From assembly GCA_902806565.1 (NCBI GenBank), contig CADCXA010000025.1, forward strand, positions 2,170,001 through 2,234,000: 64,000 nucleotides of DNA, written 5' to 3'. Below the pieces are notes generated by a model that was given only the letters and a program-made list of their open reading frames with translations, was not told the origin of the DNA and did no database searches. Positions 1 through 10,990 of this stretch are shown one piece after another. This stretch comes from Hypoxylon rubiginosum (lineage: Eukaryota; Ascomycota; Sordariomycetes; Xylariales; Hypoxylaceae). The position numbers and the translations under genes are program-made. Position 1 is the first letter of the stretch, and each line of letters starts with the position of its first letter.

Positions 1-153
1 ACGCGGTAACAACCTTGAATCCTTGCCCTTTTAGCCTTCAAGCTCCAAAGCTCCACCTCCCATCATCTCGAGGTGCAACATGCATGTGCTTCTATCATAT
101 GTACCATTCTAGACAGCTACTGTCTCCTGAGAGTCATAACCTTCGAGGGCCAG

Positions 154-713
154 ATGGCCACTATACCGTAAGCTACCCCATTCCGTTCCTCAGCAGCTCG
201 TTTAGTAGTCTAGCAGTCTAGCTAATCCTCAGATATAGACGCGATTGCAATAATTACCCTCCAGACGACTATCGTAGTCTCCCGTTCCCATCTCTCTGCT
301 GGCCTCCTCAAAATCAATACTGCGCTTTATACTCGGTCTGGGACTCATGGCGATTCACCCTGCTCTGGACCCTGATCCTCTTCGCCCTGTTTCACATGGG
401 CACCACGGGAATCGCCTTGTCTATGCAGATTGGAAAGCCACGATCAGCATGGAAATACTTGTGGATTGTCCCCATTGTCTACGCCGTAGTCGCGGGGGCT
501 GAAGCTCTGTTTACCGGAAGCATTGTTGGTCTGGTGTATGTATTCATTCTGGTTTTCTTCTGAATTCGTGATTGACATCAGACTTGCTCTAGGCTCGGTG
601 CTGTCTACATTTCCGGATGCTACCAGATGCCAACATGGATACCATTTATATGGGGATGGATAAATGTCATAGTGTTGATCGTCTCTTCATTCACCATCCA
701 AGGAGGTCTATGA
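154..713 (+). CDS. Small multi-pass integral membrane protein, function unknown
   Basis: Model: exons 154-167, 239-535 and 593-713, giving 143 residues and ending at the TGA at 711-713. The last intron is secure: a GTATGT donor at 536 and a CTCTAG acceptor, with the membrane reading frame continuing across it. The 14-nt first exon (ATG GCC ACT ATA CC, donor GTAAGC at 168) is inferred because it is the only nearby start that joins the open frame in phase. The N-terminal 30 residues are Pro/Tyr/Asp-rich. Three to four hydrophobic segments follow (FTLLWTLILFALF, WIVPIVYAVVAGAEALF, a Gly/Val stretch across the second junction, and IPFIWGWINVIVLIVSSF). The pattern resembles a conserved uncharacterised fungal membrane family; I know no function. 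An alternative start at 15, 84 or 99 cannot be joined in frame with a canonical acceptor. Confidence 0.62.
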
Positions 714-1943
714 GACCCCATCACTCTAGCAATATCAGATCCTCAAGGTCCATGGAATATCAGCACATCTCGACATGATCCTAACATAGGACTACTACAT
801 GCGATGCCAGGAAGCACGGTACTTTTCACCACCGCAGGCTGTAATCTCTGGTGTTGAACAGTGGTATTGGGGCAGATGCTATCCCAAGTGGTATGTGCCT
901 AGGTAGGTCTGATGTTATTTCCAGACTGACTATTATGGTTGGGAGCTAACGTCATATTCTAAGAGGATCGGAATGGGGGTTGCATTTATTGTCCATTCCA
1001 GATTGGTTATCCCGCTGGAATAGGCTTTGGTCGTGGAGTTGGAGTTGGTAGAGGTAATGGGCCTGAATTCAGCACGACTGATGCTACACAAGTGAATGCC
1101 TTGTGGCATAGAGACCACTACTAGACTGGAAGCAAATCTGGTTGTCTAGGATAAAGAGATTCCTTTGTATACTCTGCTACTATGCACGAGTTTAGAGACT
1201 AAATAAATTTAGATATTCACATCTACCCCTATTGACAGAACGAGAACTTGAAATTCATAATCACTACCTACCTCATCCTATGTAAGTAAGAAGTGGTTTA
1301 ACTGATTGCTTCAAGTTTAGACATATTTAAACTACTTTTTAGTCCTTTCACATATCGACCGAAGCTTTTCTAAGAATAATCAAGCATATCTTCGACTAGC
1401 CCCTTTAAAATATAAAGAGATACACTTTAGTTAGTCCGCACAAGTAAACTAGACCACCGGGCACGTCCTTGCAATATCCATGCAAGGTACCTTTCCGTCA
1501 TGGCGGACAGGGCGGAGCGGATCTATTTCCGTCTATGGTGTGGGGTGCGTACCTGGTACTGCATTTACTGCCCGCCAACACCGCTCGATTATTGCAAGGC
1601 CCGATCGCTAAGCTTCTAGATCGTGAAACAACAAAAGATTGAATTACTCTTTGCGCTGAACACAAGTCTTCCGTGAATCATGGACTGGGCTACCCGCTTC
1701 CTTAGTCTTTGTCCCTGATGCGAAGAGAAGCGGCTTTGGAGCTAAGAAAGGAGGACTTCCGAATAACACAATGGACTCGTGGCCGGATAGGTAAGCTTGC
1801 TTTCTCTGTTTCAGTAGTCACCAAACCTGCATTTCGAGCAAACACCGCTGGAAGTCTTCCTTGGATGTTGCCTATCTTCGCAAAACTCTTTCATTGCTAT
1901 CGCCGGTTCCAGCAATTAGTCGACCAACCTATAGCGCGCCGAT
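714..1943. other. Intergenic, no gene seen
   Basis: Non-coding by inspection. Open frames are short and unrelated to any family I recognise, including one at 1709-2017 that overlaps the next gene in another frame. A CCTAGGTAGG motif lies at 899-908. The last few hundred bases presumably hold the promoter and leader of the methyltransferase gene. Confidence 0.6.
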
Positions 1944-2921
1944 ATGTTGACTGCCGACTCGCCGTCGACTTCATCGACACCCACTCCTACACCAACGCCG
2001 ACGCCGACTACACCTAGTCTCGCCGGGCTCACCCCTCTTTATGAGCATCACGAAGATGATGTGTCGTGGGCGACGGGCTTCAACAGCCGCCGCCGTTCTC
2101 TAGCCAAGCTGGCTTCCATCAACACCCGTCCAAACAACAGAGATGCTGACCAACTACTTCCGCTTCTCAGTCCCGTCGCGCAAAGCGCCCAAACAATACC
2201 CGAGAAGGCTTATCTTCCCGGTCAGCCGAAATCCCTCGAAGGAATTGCGATCCGTTCCTTCTGCCTCGGTATAGCGCTGGCTTTGTCCGTTGTGACTACG
2301 GCCTTGACCCTCGTCTACACCTCGTCTCCTCTATGGCGTCTACCGTTTTTCATCAGCGCCTTGTCGACCTTTCACTTTCTCGAGTTCTGGACTACCGCGA
2401 AGTATAATACGCCCGTCGCGAATATCGGTTCATTTCTCCTGACTGCAAATTGGCCCGCATACGCGATTGCGCATATGGCCGCGTCGCTCGAATGCCTCTT
2501 CACGAAGCTATTATTCCCGAATCGATCTTGGGCACCGCTTTATAGCGGCCATATTTTGTTGCTGCTGGGTTTCATGATGGTGTTTGCTGGACAGTTTGTT
2601 CGCAGTGCGGCCATGATCCAGGCCGGTCAATCGTTCAACCATACTGTTCAACACCGGAAGAAAGATTCTCATAATTTAGTCACGACTGGCCTCTATTCTC
2701 TTATGCGACATCCTGCGTATTTTGGATTTTTCTACTGGGGAATAGGGACACAGATGGTCCTTGGAAATCCCTTCTGTTTCGTAGCCTATACCGTCGTCCT
2801 ATGGCAATTTTTCTCGAAAAGAGTCAAACACGAAGAAGCTCTGCTGGTTAGATTCTTTGGAGATGATTATATTATCTATAAGAAGAGGGTTGGAACATTG
2901 ATACCATTTGTTGGGCACTGA
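1944..2921 (+). CDS. ste14: Protein-S-isoprenylcysteine O-methyltransferase (Ste14/ICMT family)
   Basis: Intronless, 325 residues. The enzyme methylates the C-terminal carboxyl of prenylated CaaX proteins (Ras/Rho GTPases, a-factor-type pheromone) using S-adenosylmethionine in the ER membrane. The C-terminal half carries the family signature: GLYSLMRHPAYFG at residues 249-261 and HEEALLVRFFGDDY at 296-309, followed by the Y..YK.RV..LIPF ending. Hydrophobic segments lie near residues 102-125, 133-150, 160-182, 200-220 and 265-290, matching a multi-span topology. The N-terminal 100 residues are longer than in yeast and low in complexity, with a Thr-Pro repeat at 12-24 encoded by a short ACNCC-type repeat. 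ATG 1944 is the first in-frame start; initiation slightly downstream would only shorten this non-conserved tail. Assignment to the family is firm. Confidence 0.93.
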   Translation: MLTADSPSTSSTPTPTPTPTPTTPSLAGLTPLYEHHEDDVSWATGFNSRRRSLAKLASINTRPNNRDADQLLPLLSPVAQSAQTIPEKAYLPGQPKSLEGIAIRSFCLGIALALSVVTTALTLVYTSSPLWRLPFFISALSTFHFLEFWTTAKYNTPVANIGSFLLTANWPAYAIAHMAASLECLFTKLLFPNRSWAPLYSGHILLLLGFMMVFAGQFVRSAAMIQAGQSFNHTVQHRKKDSHNLVTTGLYSLMRHPAYFGFFYWGIGTQMVLGNPFCFVAYTVVLWQFFSKRVKHEEALLVRFFGDDYIIYKKRVGTLIPFVGH

Positions 2922-3505
2922 GCAATCGGTGTGCTGCTACGGGTGTGGACATAGAGAACGGCGTTTGAGGTCAGTACATACCTATATAGGCAGCCTAAAG
3001 GCAGCGTTATAATACTCAGAACGGACAGTGAGAGATTCTGAGCGAGCTTAACTAGTAATAATAATATCACATGTGAAATAGAAAACAGTTCTACATTGTA
3101 TTTCGTAGGACATGGCTAGGTAACTCTGGTATCGTGTAATTCAACGTAGATTTCATAATAGAGGTCATGCATGTAGCTATTATTATAACAAGTGAGTCGA
3201 GGGATTGAATAAGCCACTTTATACAGTTTAGGCTGCTTATCGATAACGACAAACGCAGACCCACCTGTACGTAGCCACTCGAAATTTAGAAGGCCACGAT
3301 TCAAGAGACAAGCTGTCCAAAGTGTCCAAAGCTAAAGGAATTGGCATAAACCATCAACTTGCCCGCGCTTCTAAATTTAATTTATTCTCGTCCAACGCCG
3401 GCACAAGACACTCTTTTTCTTTGCAACAACACCAACAACATATTGCATTCTGGGCTTCCTATACACTTCTAATTACAAGACCCTGTCATAGGGCTCGTCT
3501 GCACC
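2922..3505. other. Intergenic between ste14 and sec63
   Basis: About 0.58 kb, AT-leaning, with no supported ORF. It should contain the ste14 3' end and the sec63 promoter. A stretch rich in CAACAACACCAACAAC lies at 3424-3440, just upstream of sec63, typical of fungal leaders. Confidence 0.6.
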
Positions 3506-5716
3506 ATGAGTTCAGACTACTCCTACGATGAGCAGGGTCAATTTTACCCTTTCTTCATCTTCACGCTGACAACCATCGTCACCCTTCCGCTCACATACAG
3601 TCTTCTCGCACCGAGTAACGACGCCGCATCTCTCGCCTCCCGACTAAAGACCTCTTATAAACCTGAGCATGCCGACTTAATAGAAGCGCAGCGTGCTGCG
3701 CAGAAGCGAAAGCAACGCAGGATCAAGCGCGCAATCGCTGTCGTGCTAGGATGGGCCGTCATGGCCGGCATGTTATACCTCATTCTTACTACCCAACGGA
3801 CTATAAGCAAGATCTGGAATCCGTATGATATTCTTGGTGTTTCCGAGGTAAGGTTCCCCTAGTCTGCGCAGCTTCTTCGCTGTATTCTAACCCATTCCAT
3901 TGTAGTCTGCAAACGAGAAACAGATCAAGTCCCATTACAGGAAGCTCGGCCTTAAATACCACCCGGACAAGGTCAGGCCGGATCCAGAGAAGAACGAGAC
4001 TCTCGAGTCGCTGAACGATAAATGGGTCGAGCTTACGAAGGCCTACCAAACTCTTACGGACGATGAGGTTCGCCAGAACTACATCCAGTACGGACACCCC
4101 GACGGCAAGCAAAGCTTCAGCATCGGCATTGCTCTCCCCAAGTTCATCATATCCGAAGGGAACGGAAAATACGTCGTGCTCGTTTACGCTTTGCTTCTAG
4201 GAGTCTTGCTACCCTACTACGTTGGGTCGTGGTGGTACGGTACTCAACGGATCACCAAGGAGGGTGTTCTCGTCGAAAGCGCCAACAACCTATTCCGGGA
4301 ATACTCCGAGTCCATTGACGAGGGAGATCTCGTCACTGCCCTCAGCGCCGGCAAAGAATTTCAAGAGCCGCTAAAAGGAGACAAGGCCGAGTCTGGTCTC
4401 TCCAAAATCGAGTCAAGAATATTAGCAGAAGGCCAGATTGCCCCCTTCGCCGGTGGCTTATCAACCAAGGACAAAGAAAAGCTCGAAGATCTCGACAGCG
4501 GCGTGAGGAGGAAGGTTTTAGCACTCCTCTGGGCATACCTCGGCCGTGTAGAACTCGACGACCAGGCCTTGGACAGTGCTAAGTACTTGGTTGCCCCTAT
4601 TGCTCAGAGTCTTTGCGGCTCCTTCAGGGCCATCTCGCTTGCGTATGGAAACATAGGACCTATTCTAGCTTCGTACTATACGAGCCAACGACTTGTCCAA
4701 GCTCTACCCCCTAAAGCATCTCCACTCCTTCAGCTTCCCCACTTCACGCCTGCTGTAGTAAAAGCTATCGAGGGCGACTCTAAGACGCACCTTACCGTTC
4801 AAGAATTCATGGATCTACCCGACTCAAAACGCCGAAGTGCTGCTGTTGGAAACGGTCTTCTGAGCGAGGAGCAATATAAGACGGCTGTCACTGTCGCGCA
4901 GCAACTCCCGTACCTCAGAGTTGCAAAGGCATTCTTCAAGGTCACCGGCGAACGTTTCATCATTCCGTCGTCGCTGGTCACACTAGTTGTTAAGGGCCGA
5001 TTTATTCCACCTGGAAGCATCAACATTCCGGAAGTGGACGAAGTCGATCTAGAGGATGTCGATCCTGCCGAAGATGATCTTGATGCGCTGATGGGTCGTA
5101 AGAAGACGGTTAAGGATGCGAATGGGAAGCTAATCAAGGAAGATAACAAACCTGTACAACCACCGCTCACTTTTGCGCCTTATTACTCTCGCGACCATTC
5201 ACCACGATGGCATGCCTTCCTCTCGGATAGCAAACAGGGCAAGATGGCAGTGCCACCGTTCACCTTTACCGCATTTGACAAGCCCATATTCACAGACGAT
5301 GGAAAGCCGACGTATAACGTGCAGACCTTAAGAGCACAGTTCGCTGCCCCGCCACAAGCGGGTACTTATACATTTGTTCTACATGTCGTGTGCGACAGCT
5401 ATGTCGGCTTCGACACGAAGATGGAAGTAACCCTTAATGTCGAGGATGCCAGCAAGGCAGCAGCAATGGCTGCGGAGGACGAGATTAGTGAGCCGGAAGA
5501 AGGTAAGCTCGGCCCCCTCTTTATTGTCTAAAAGTCAACTCACTCTAACGTTGATGTACAGATTCTCTTGCTGGCCAGATGAGCGCGCTCAAGGGCGGAG
5601 CTGCACCCAAGCCTAAGAAGCGGAAAGACGACGACTCTGAGGACGATGAGAGCGGCACCGATGAGGAAGAAGAGTCTACGAGTGAGACGAATACTGACAC
5701 TGAACCCGAGTCATAG
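3506..5716 (+). CDS. sec63: Sec63, J-domain subunit of the ER protein translocon
   Basis: Exons 3506-3847, 3906-5502 and 5562-5716, giving 697 residues, the usual fungal length. Sec63 recruits BiP/Kar2 to the Sec61 channel for post-translational import. Three membrane spans are visible (about residues 13-33, 77-94 and 203-222). A lumenal J domain (about 105-175) between spans 2 and 3 carries the catalytic HPD at 133-135, and the first intron splits it. The cytosolic Sec63/Brl region follows, ending in an acidic Ser/Thr/Glu tail, the site that binds Sec62 in yeast. Both introns have clean signals (GTAAGG/TGTAG and GTAAGC/GTACAG) and keep frame. Oddity: the acidic tail is the first of four tandem repeat units, and the remaining three continue in the same frame beyond the TAG stop to a second TAG at 5933-5935 (see findings). 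Confidence 0.93.
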
Positions 5717-5935
5717 AACGGCACCGAGGGCGATAGAAGTGGCACCGAAGAGGAGGAAGATTTCACAAGTGAGACGGACACCAATACCGGACCCGAGTCA
5801 TACAACAGCACGGAGGAGGAAGATGATTCCACAAGTGAGACGAATATCGACACCGACCCCGAGCCACAGAGCAGCATCGGGGAGGAAGAAGGTTCTACAA
5901 GTGGGACGAATACCGATACCGAATCCGAGTCATAG
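5651..5935 (+). repeat. Four degenerate tandem copies of the Sec63 acidic-tail unit
   Basis: Each unit is about 60-75 nt and centres on GARGARGAAG..TCTACAAGTGAGACG..ACY..CCCGAGTCA. Copy 1 is the end of the sec63 coding region and finishes TCA TAG. Copies 2 and 3 continue TCA TAC and CCA CAG instead, and copy 4 again ends TCA TAG AAC. All copies are in one reading frame. The arrangement is seen directly; what it means for the protein is discussed under findings. Confidence 0.85.
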
Positions 5936-6412
5936 AACACGTGTATAATGGAACGAAGATGCCAAACTCCCGCGTGCTTTTCCCCTTGGTTAGACTGGTG
6001 CTTGGGCGACGACAAGTCTGATTTGTAGCTGCTAAATGTCAGCTTCGGCGTCACTTCTTTTTCCTCTGTCTCACAGAGTATCATTCATAACATTTGTGAT
6101 GTGTAACAATTAAAGTCAGTCGTCTGCAAGGGAGGGAAAGGGCACAAGCGCGTAGCAGCAGAAGCATGGGATCGGCGTCGTGGCGTTGAAGGGAGCGCCT
6201 ATATCTGCTATAGGGGCATAAATAGGTACTATGGCGAAGTTCATGTGCTGCGCAAATTAAAAAGATTATTGTAATTCTGATGTTTATTACTTTGTATACC
6301 ACTCTATCTATTCTGCTAGGTTGTGATATCGAGAGTATGCTATTGTTCGCGATGTCCTCTTAGTCTTGAGAGGAGAAAGATAGTTATAACAGGATTGTCA
6401 CAAACTCAGCTG

Positions 6413-6432
6413 CCTACCTACATGTAGGTAGG
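6413..6432. repeat. Perfect 20-bp palindrome of CCTACCTACA arms
   Basis: CCTACCTACA is followed immediately by its reverse complement with no spacer. It belongs to the CCTA/TAGG-rich palindrome group that recurs in this window's non-coding DNA. No function can be assigned from sequence. Confidence 0.85.
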
Positions 6433-6701
6433 TACCAAACTTAGCCTGTGTTCTACTTGTGGCTCTCGATACTTGAGGAAGAAGCATACGCCGAACTAGA
6501 TGGGAATAATAGGGGCACGCCACTTCAGTTCGTATCCCGTACTCCGTACTCTGTAGGAATGAATTAACATGTTGAAATTACATATTTGTAGCCCTAACCT
6601 CGTCTGGTCGACCACCTCTGCGAGTAAAGTTACTATATCATGCTCCCAGCTTCCTACTTTCAGCTTTTTAACAACATATTTGCATCTCTCTTCCTTCTCT
6701 T

Positions 6702-6717
6702 CCCCCCCCCCCCCCCC
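6702..6717 (+). repeat. Homopolymer run of 16 C
   Basis: A mononucleotide tract inside a pyrimidine-rich stretch (about 6680-6725). It is likely to be length-polymorphic and is a weak point for sequence accuracy. Confidence 0.9.
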
Positions 6718-6991
6718 TCCACCTTCTCTCGCCTTTATACTGGAATATTGGTATACACATATGTAATTACAAGACCTTCCAATTCAAGTCCCGTCCGTCT
6801 CGACACATCTCTCGGAACAGGAAAACCTGCCTCCAATCCTCCCCGCGATGGAGCCGGGAGGGAGGCATAATCTTATATTTGACCACCCATCCATCCGTCT
6901 CCTTCTTTTCCGCGCAGCAGCCCCATGTGAATGAATTAACCCGCAATAATGCCCACCAGCCCGCAGCCCGTATGACATACGGTCTGATCCA

Positions 6992-8951
6992 TCAGCACAC
7001 CTTAACCCCGCAGACTTCCACCCCCTTACCCTCGACGTACGCCCTGCGCCCGAAGTACGCCGCCGCGGCCGCCGCGACGAACGCGGCGTCCGACGCGCTC
7101 CATACGTCGAGCCCCATGCGCGCGACCGCCTCGCTGCCGACGCGGACCCCGCGCCCGTCCAGATCCTCGTCCCTTTCATCGTCAGAATCGGAAGGCAGCA
7201 GCGCGTTGCGCCCCTCCGAATCGCTCTCCTCCTCCCCCTCTTCTTCGGCTTCCTCGTCGTCGTCGATATCGCTAGTGCTCTCGATGACGTCCGCTAGCGT
7301 ACTTAGGAGCTGCGTCGTGAGGCGGTGGAAGTAAGCGATGACGGCGAGCTCGACGCGCGCCTCGTCCGGGTCCAGCGGGGCCGTCGCTGCTGCCGCCGCA
7401 GTCGGAAGCCCGGCCGCGGCGGAGGAGGAGGCGCGGCGCGGCGTGAGCGAGGCCATCGACGTGGAGAGGTCCGCGGAGCGTGGGATCTCCATGCGCACCG
7501 AAGGCGAGGTCAGGTCGGCGAGGAGGTCGGCGTCGCGGGCCGCCTCCTCGGCCTGCTCGGAGCGCGCCTGCTCGCCGGCCGAAGCCCACCACATGAAGCC
7601 GTTGTACGCGAGGGCCGTCCAGCTGAGCGGCTCGACGACCTCCTTCTCCTCGGCCTCGTCCAGGAACGGGTCGTTGCCGTCCTGAGGCGTCGTCGCTGCC
7701 GTCCGCGGCGTCACGGGGGACGTGCCCGGGCTGGTGGTGGTAGCTCGGAAGCGGGCCAGGCTGGCTTTTAAGGAGCGGAAGCGGCGTAGGTCCCGCTGCG
7801 TGGCCCTGACGGGCGCGCCTTGCGAGCTTTCCAGCTTGGGCCAGGCATGCTGTTTCGCGTTTGCGGCGTAGGATGGCGGCATGGTAACGAGTAGATCCCA
7901 CAGCGTGTCCTTCTTGGCGAGAATACTGTCGGTAGTACAAGCTATCCAGCCCGTCCCAGCTTCTTGTTCCTTGTCTGACTGTTTGCCGCTGGCTCGTCTA
8001 GCCTTGGCGTCTTCAACGAGGAAGGGAATGTCGTGGACGCCAATGGAGAATAGGGGTCGCAAGCGATGGGGAGGAGAGTCAGGCGATAAGATGTCGAATG
8101 TCGGTTGGGGTATATTAGAGAGAATGGAAATATCATATACTATTGTCGTTAGCAAAATAGTATTATTGGAGATGAAAGAGTATCTAGAACTAACCAAAGT
8201 TGCAAGCTTCTTGCACGGGTGCGTGACACGATATCAGAATACGCTTTCGCAGCAGCGCAGCACGCTGTATAGGAAAGATGAGGGGCCCGAATGTGTCTAA
8301 CAGCTTGGTCAAGCTCCATGCCGGGTGGAATGGAGATAATCTGTGTCCAGGTGGCAGTAGAGCTGTTCCGTCAGAGGCCGACCGATTCCTAACGTGGCCC
8401 CGGAGCGGGATGTTCGGGGTTTGAAGACCAACCGAAGGCGTATCGATGGCGGATTCCTCTTCCTCTTTGGTCTCGTCGCTATCTTGGCTCTTCTTCCAGT
8501 AATTCTCCAACATGCTCATATCCTTGCTATCCTTAGCAAGAGCAGCAGCCATAGCCTTCAGGCCCTCGGCATGTCTCCACGCTCTACCCAGCCGCCCATA
8601 GCTCAGCGGGACCAGCACGCCAACAGCCAGCATCCGCGCGTTGCGGGCTTCGGTGTCCTGGACCGGGGCATTGATGAATGCGCTGAGACCGGCGAACCCA
8701 TCGTGCACAAAGTAGATCAAGTCTTCGGATACGGTATGAAGCCCCGACGGTAGCGACTTGTACTCGACTACGCCCTCGAGCTCTACGTCGGGCTTCGAAG
8801 CCTTCCAGGAGATGGTATAGCCGGCTTTCACGTCGAAGTTGATGAGGAACAAGGCGGATATGGGAGGGAGGTCGGGTAGGGCGGTCGCGATGTTGGAGTT
8901 GGGGGGAAGGCGAACTTGCAGCTCGGGATGGCCGCGGCGCGATGCCGCCAT
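6992..8951 (-). CDS. DENND11/LCHN-like (DUF4484) protein
   Basis: Minus-strand exons 8951-8195 and 8139-6992 give 634 residues; the 55-bp intron has a GTTAGT donor and ACAATAG acceptor. The N-terminus (ISALFLINFDVKAGYTISW, then SLPSGLH.VSEDLIYF) is the DENN-like longin start of the LCHN/DENND11 family; fungal members carry DUF4484 in the C-terminal half. DENN proteins typically act as guanine-nucleotide exchange factors for Rab GTPases in membrane traffic; for this branch the role is inferred. The conserved parts are split by variable Ser/Thr/Ala-rich linkers. One run, near residues 540-580, is strongly acidic (DDDEEAEEEGEEE). The 3' exon is much more G+C-rich than the 5' exon, which creates long spurious antisense frames. 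The ATG at 8951 is in good context (GCCATGGCG). Confidence 0.8.
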
Positions 8952-9871
8952 GGCTTTTGGTTGGCCCCCTTATTCGAGCGGGATGGCGTATCGGTGGTTT
9001 GTATCGGTGGTTTGTATCGGTGGTTTAATGTTGTCGGTGTATTATCTGCACGAACAGCTGTAGCTGCATCTGCATCTTATGCCGCAAATGTACAAATGGA
9101 TCTGGGGGGGGGGTCGATGATGGAGACCGTGTGTCCTCTCGTCGTTGGTGAGTACAAAGCTGTCGGAAAGCTGTCGGCTGTGTCCCGTAATGGCCCTAAA
9201 GGTTAAAGGTTTAGGTGCTGTAAATTGAATGACGCTATGGTCAAGGACCCGGGAACCCCCGTGGGGTTTACAGTGATATCAGTGGGCAATTACTGTGTGA
9301 GACAGTGGTTATGCCAAGGGGTTACACGTGATTGTCTTGCTCTCAACAACTTTAACTTAATCAGTTCTAATAATTCCACCATTCCCCTTCATATTCACAC
9401 ATCTTATAAATACACGCTGTAGGATATTCCATCGTCGATCTACCAACAGCCACGCTGGCCCAAGTCCCGAAGTCCAAGGGCGATTGCATAATATGGTGGG
9501 GGAAGACGCAGTCATGACATCAGCATTGTTCCTGTTCATCAAGTATAAGGAACAAATAGACCAAGTGTGAGGTTGAATGTAACTCGATGAGTAAGTATTA
9601 CCTGGACATATAGCAAAGCATACATTTATTACATTGTGATATCTGTGTATACTTGCAACCGTCTTATTACCTTCTCTTCGTTTTGTTGTGTTAAACACTG
9701 AAGATATCTTTAAGTAACTTCGCGTAGCTTAAAAAAGGGGGACTACTAGGTATTACACTTGTTTAAATACCCGAGGTAAACCATTTGATATCATCTTCAA
9801 ACTATAGACTTAATTCCCAAAGTTCTAAGAGCCTATATTTCGAAGTTAGAATAGAAGACAATCCCTCAACC
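8952..9871. other. Divergent promoter region between DENND11-like and OBAP-like genes
   Basis: About 0.92 kb shared upstream by two divergently transcribed genes. It contains a three-copy 13-bp tandem repeat next to the minus-strand start and a G-run near 9100. No ORF with recognisable content. Confidence 0.6.
8988..9026. repeat. Three perfect copies of a 13-bp repeat (GTATCGGTGGTTT)
   Basis: Units 8988-9000, 9001-9013 and 9014-9026 are identical. They lie 37-75 bp upstream of the DENND11-like ATG, so they fall in its leader or core promoter. As read in that gene's direction the unit is AAACCACCGATAC. Regulatory meaning is unknown. Confidence 0.9.
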
Positions 9872-10652
9872 ATGGCAGCTCATTTAACACCTTCAAACAT
9901 CCCGGGCGGGCCCCTCCCGACAGAGGACAAAGTCCTCGAAACGGGCGCATCGATGATACAAGACTTCCAGCCCACAAAGCAGCTGTGCGCCCATCTAAAC
10001 GCCTTTCACACGTACGCCGACGAGCCAGGCCGCTTCATCGAAGCAAACCACTACTGCGCTCATCTGACCGAAGGTAGACGCTTTCTTCCTAGCCTCCTGC
10101 CCCTTAGCCCCATCCCCTTTTACCCCTTTATACCCCCTCCAAAAACCCCTTACACGTACTAATACCTCCCCAGACGTCCGGCAATGCATCCTGTACGACA
10201 GCCCCGGCCCCAATGCGCGGCTAATAGGCATCGAGTACATGATCACGCCCAAACTGTACTCGACACTCCCACCAGAAGAGCGGAGGCTGTGGCACTCGCA
10301 CGCGTACGAGGTGAAGTCAGGGATGCTGATCATGCCGGGGCCCACGGCGCCGGGGCTGCAGCAGGCGTGGGAAGCCGCCGAGACGCAGGAGATGCAGCAC
10401 GTGGTGGGTTTGTACGGGAAGGTGTACCACCTGTGGCAGACGGACCGCGGCGACGCGCTGCCGCTCGGCGAGCCCAGGCTCATGACGAGCTTCACCGCCG
10501 ACGGCCAGTTCGACTTCGAGAGGGCCGTCGGCGATCGGGACGCCAGGTTCGGCACCGACTGGCGGCGCAAGAAGGAATTGCGAGAGGGGATTGAGGTGCC
10601 CGAGATCCATCCGGATGCGGATGCGACTTGGAAGAGACGTAATTCCATGTAG
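9872..10652 (+). CDS. DUF1264 / oil-body-associated-protein-like protein
   Basis: Exons 9872-10073 and 10174-10652 (donor GTAGAC, acceptor CCCCAG) give 226 residues. Plant OBAP1 proteins carrying this domain coat lipid bodies; fungal members are conserved but uncharacterised, so a lipid-droplet role here is inference. Conserved blocks visible are [25 protein letters not shown] at the end of exon 1, then [28 protein letters not shown] and YEVKSGML in exon 2, in the family's usual order. The ATG at 9872 has a good context (ACCATGGCA). The open frame extends upstream to 9785, but that part is AT-rich and not family-like. The domain assignment is firm, the function is not. Confidence 0.85.
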
Positions 10653-10990
10653 GCGTGATATGAGAGATGAGAAAATAAAGGGGGTATAATAACAGGGAGT
10701 GGGAGCGCGTATCGCTTCGGAAGAATTTCATACGTAGTCAGAGGATAGCCACAGAAGCTCGCACAGAAGACAATCAGCTAAGATGAGTATAATACTCCAT
10801 TAGGAGTGTCTATTAAAGGTATGGAGAAGAGCATAGCGTAGGGATAATTAGGTGGTCTAACTAGGGATTCTAGTTAATACTGTTGTCCTCGCCGATGCTC
10901 TCCCTAAACGCCATTTGAAGGAATTAAAAGTCGGTGCAAGAAGCTGAAAAAGCCAGCTCACAGAGTATTCGAAAGCAACCAGTAAGCAAC
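10653..10990. other. Short intergenic between convergent OBAP-like and M28 genes
   Basis: About 0.34 kb, AT-leaning. It must contain the 3' ends of both neighbours. Nothing else is seen. Confidence 0.55.

Larger units (their letters stand above)
5936..6991. other. Intergenic between convergent sec63 and DENND11-like genes
   Basis: No supported ORF. It contains a perfect 20-bp palindrome (6413-6432) and a 16-base poly-C run (6702-6717). Both flanking genes end here, so it should hold two 3' ends. Confidence 0.6.

Noticed and set aside
7272..7940. Long open frames overlapping the DENND11-like gene in other frames
   Set aside because: They arise from G+C-rich coding DNA, show Arg/Gly/Pro-rich composition and no family content.
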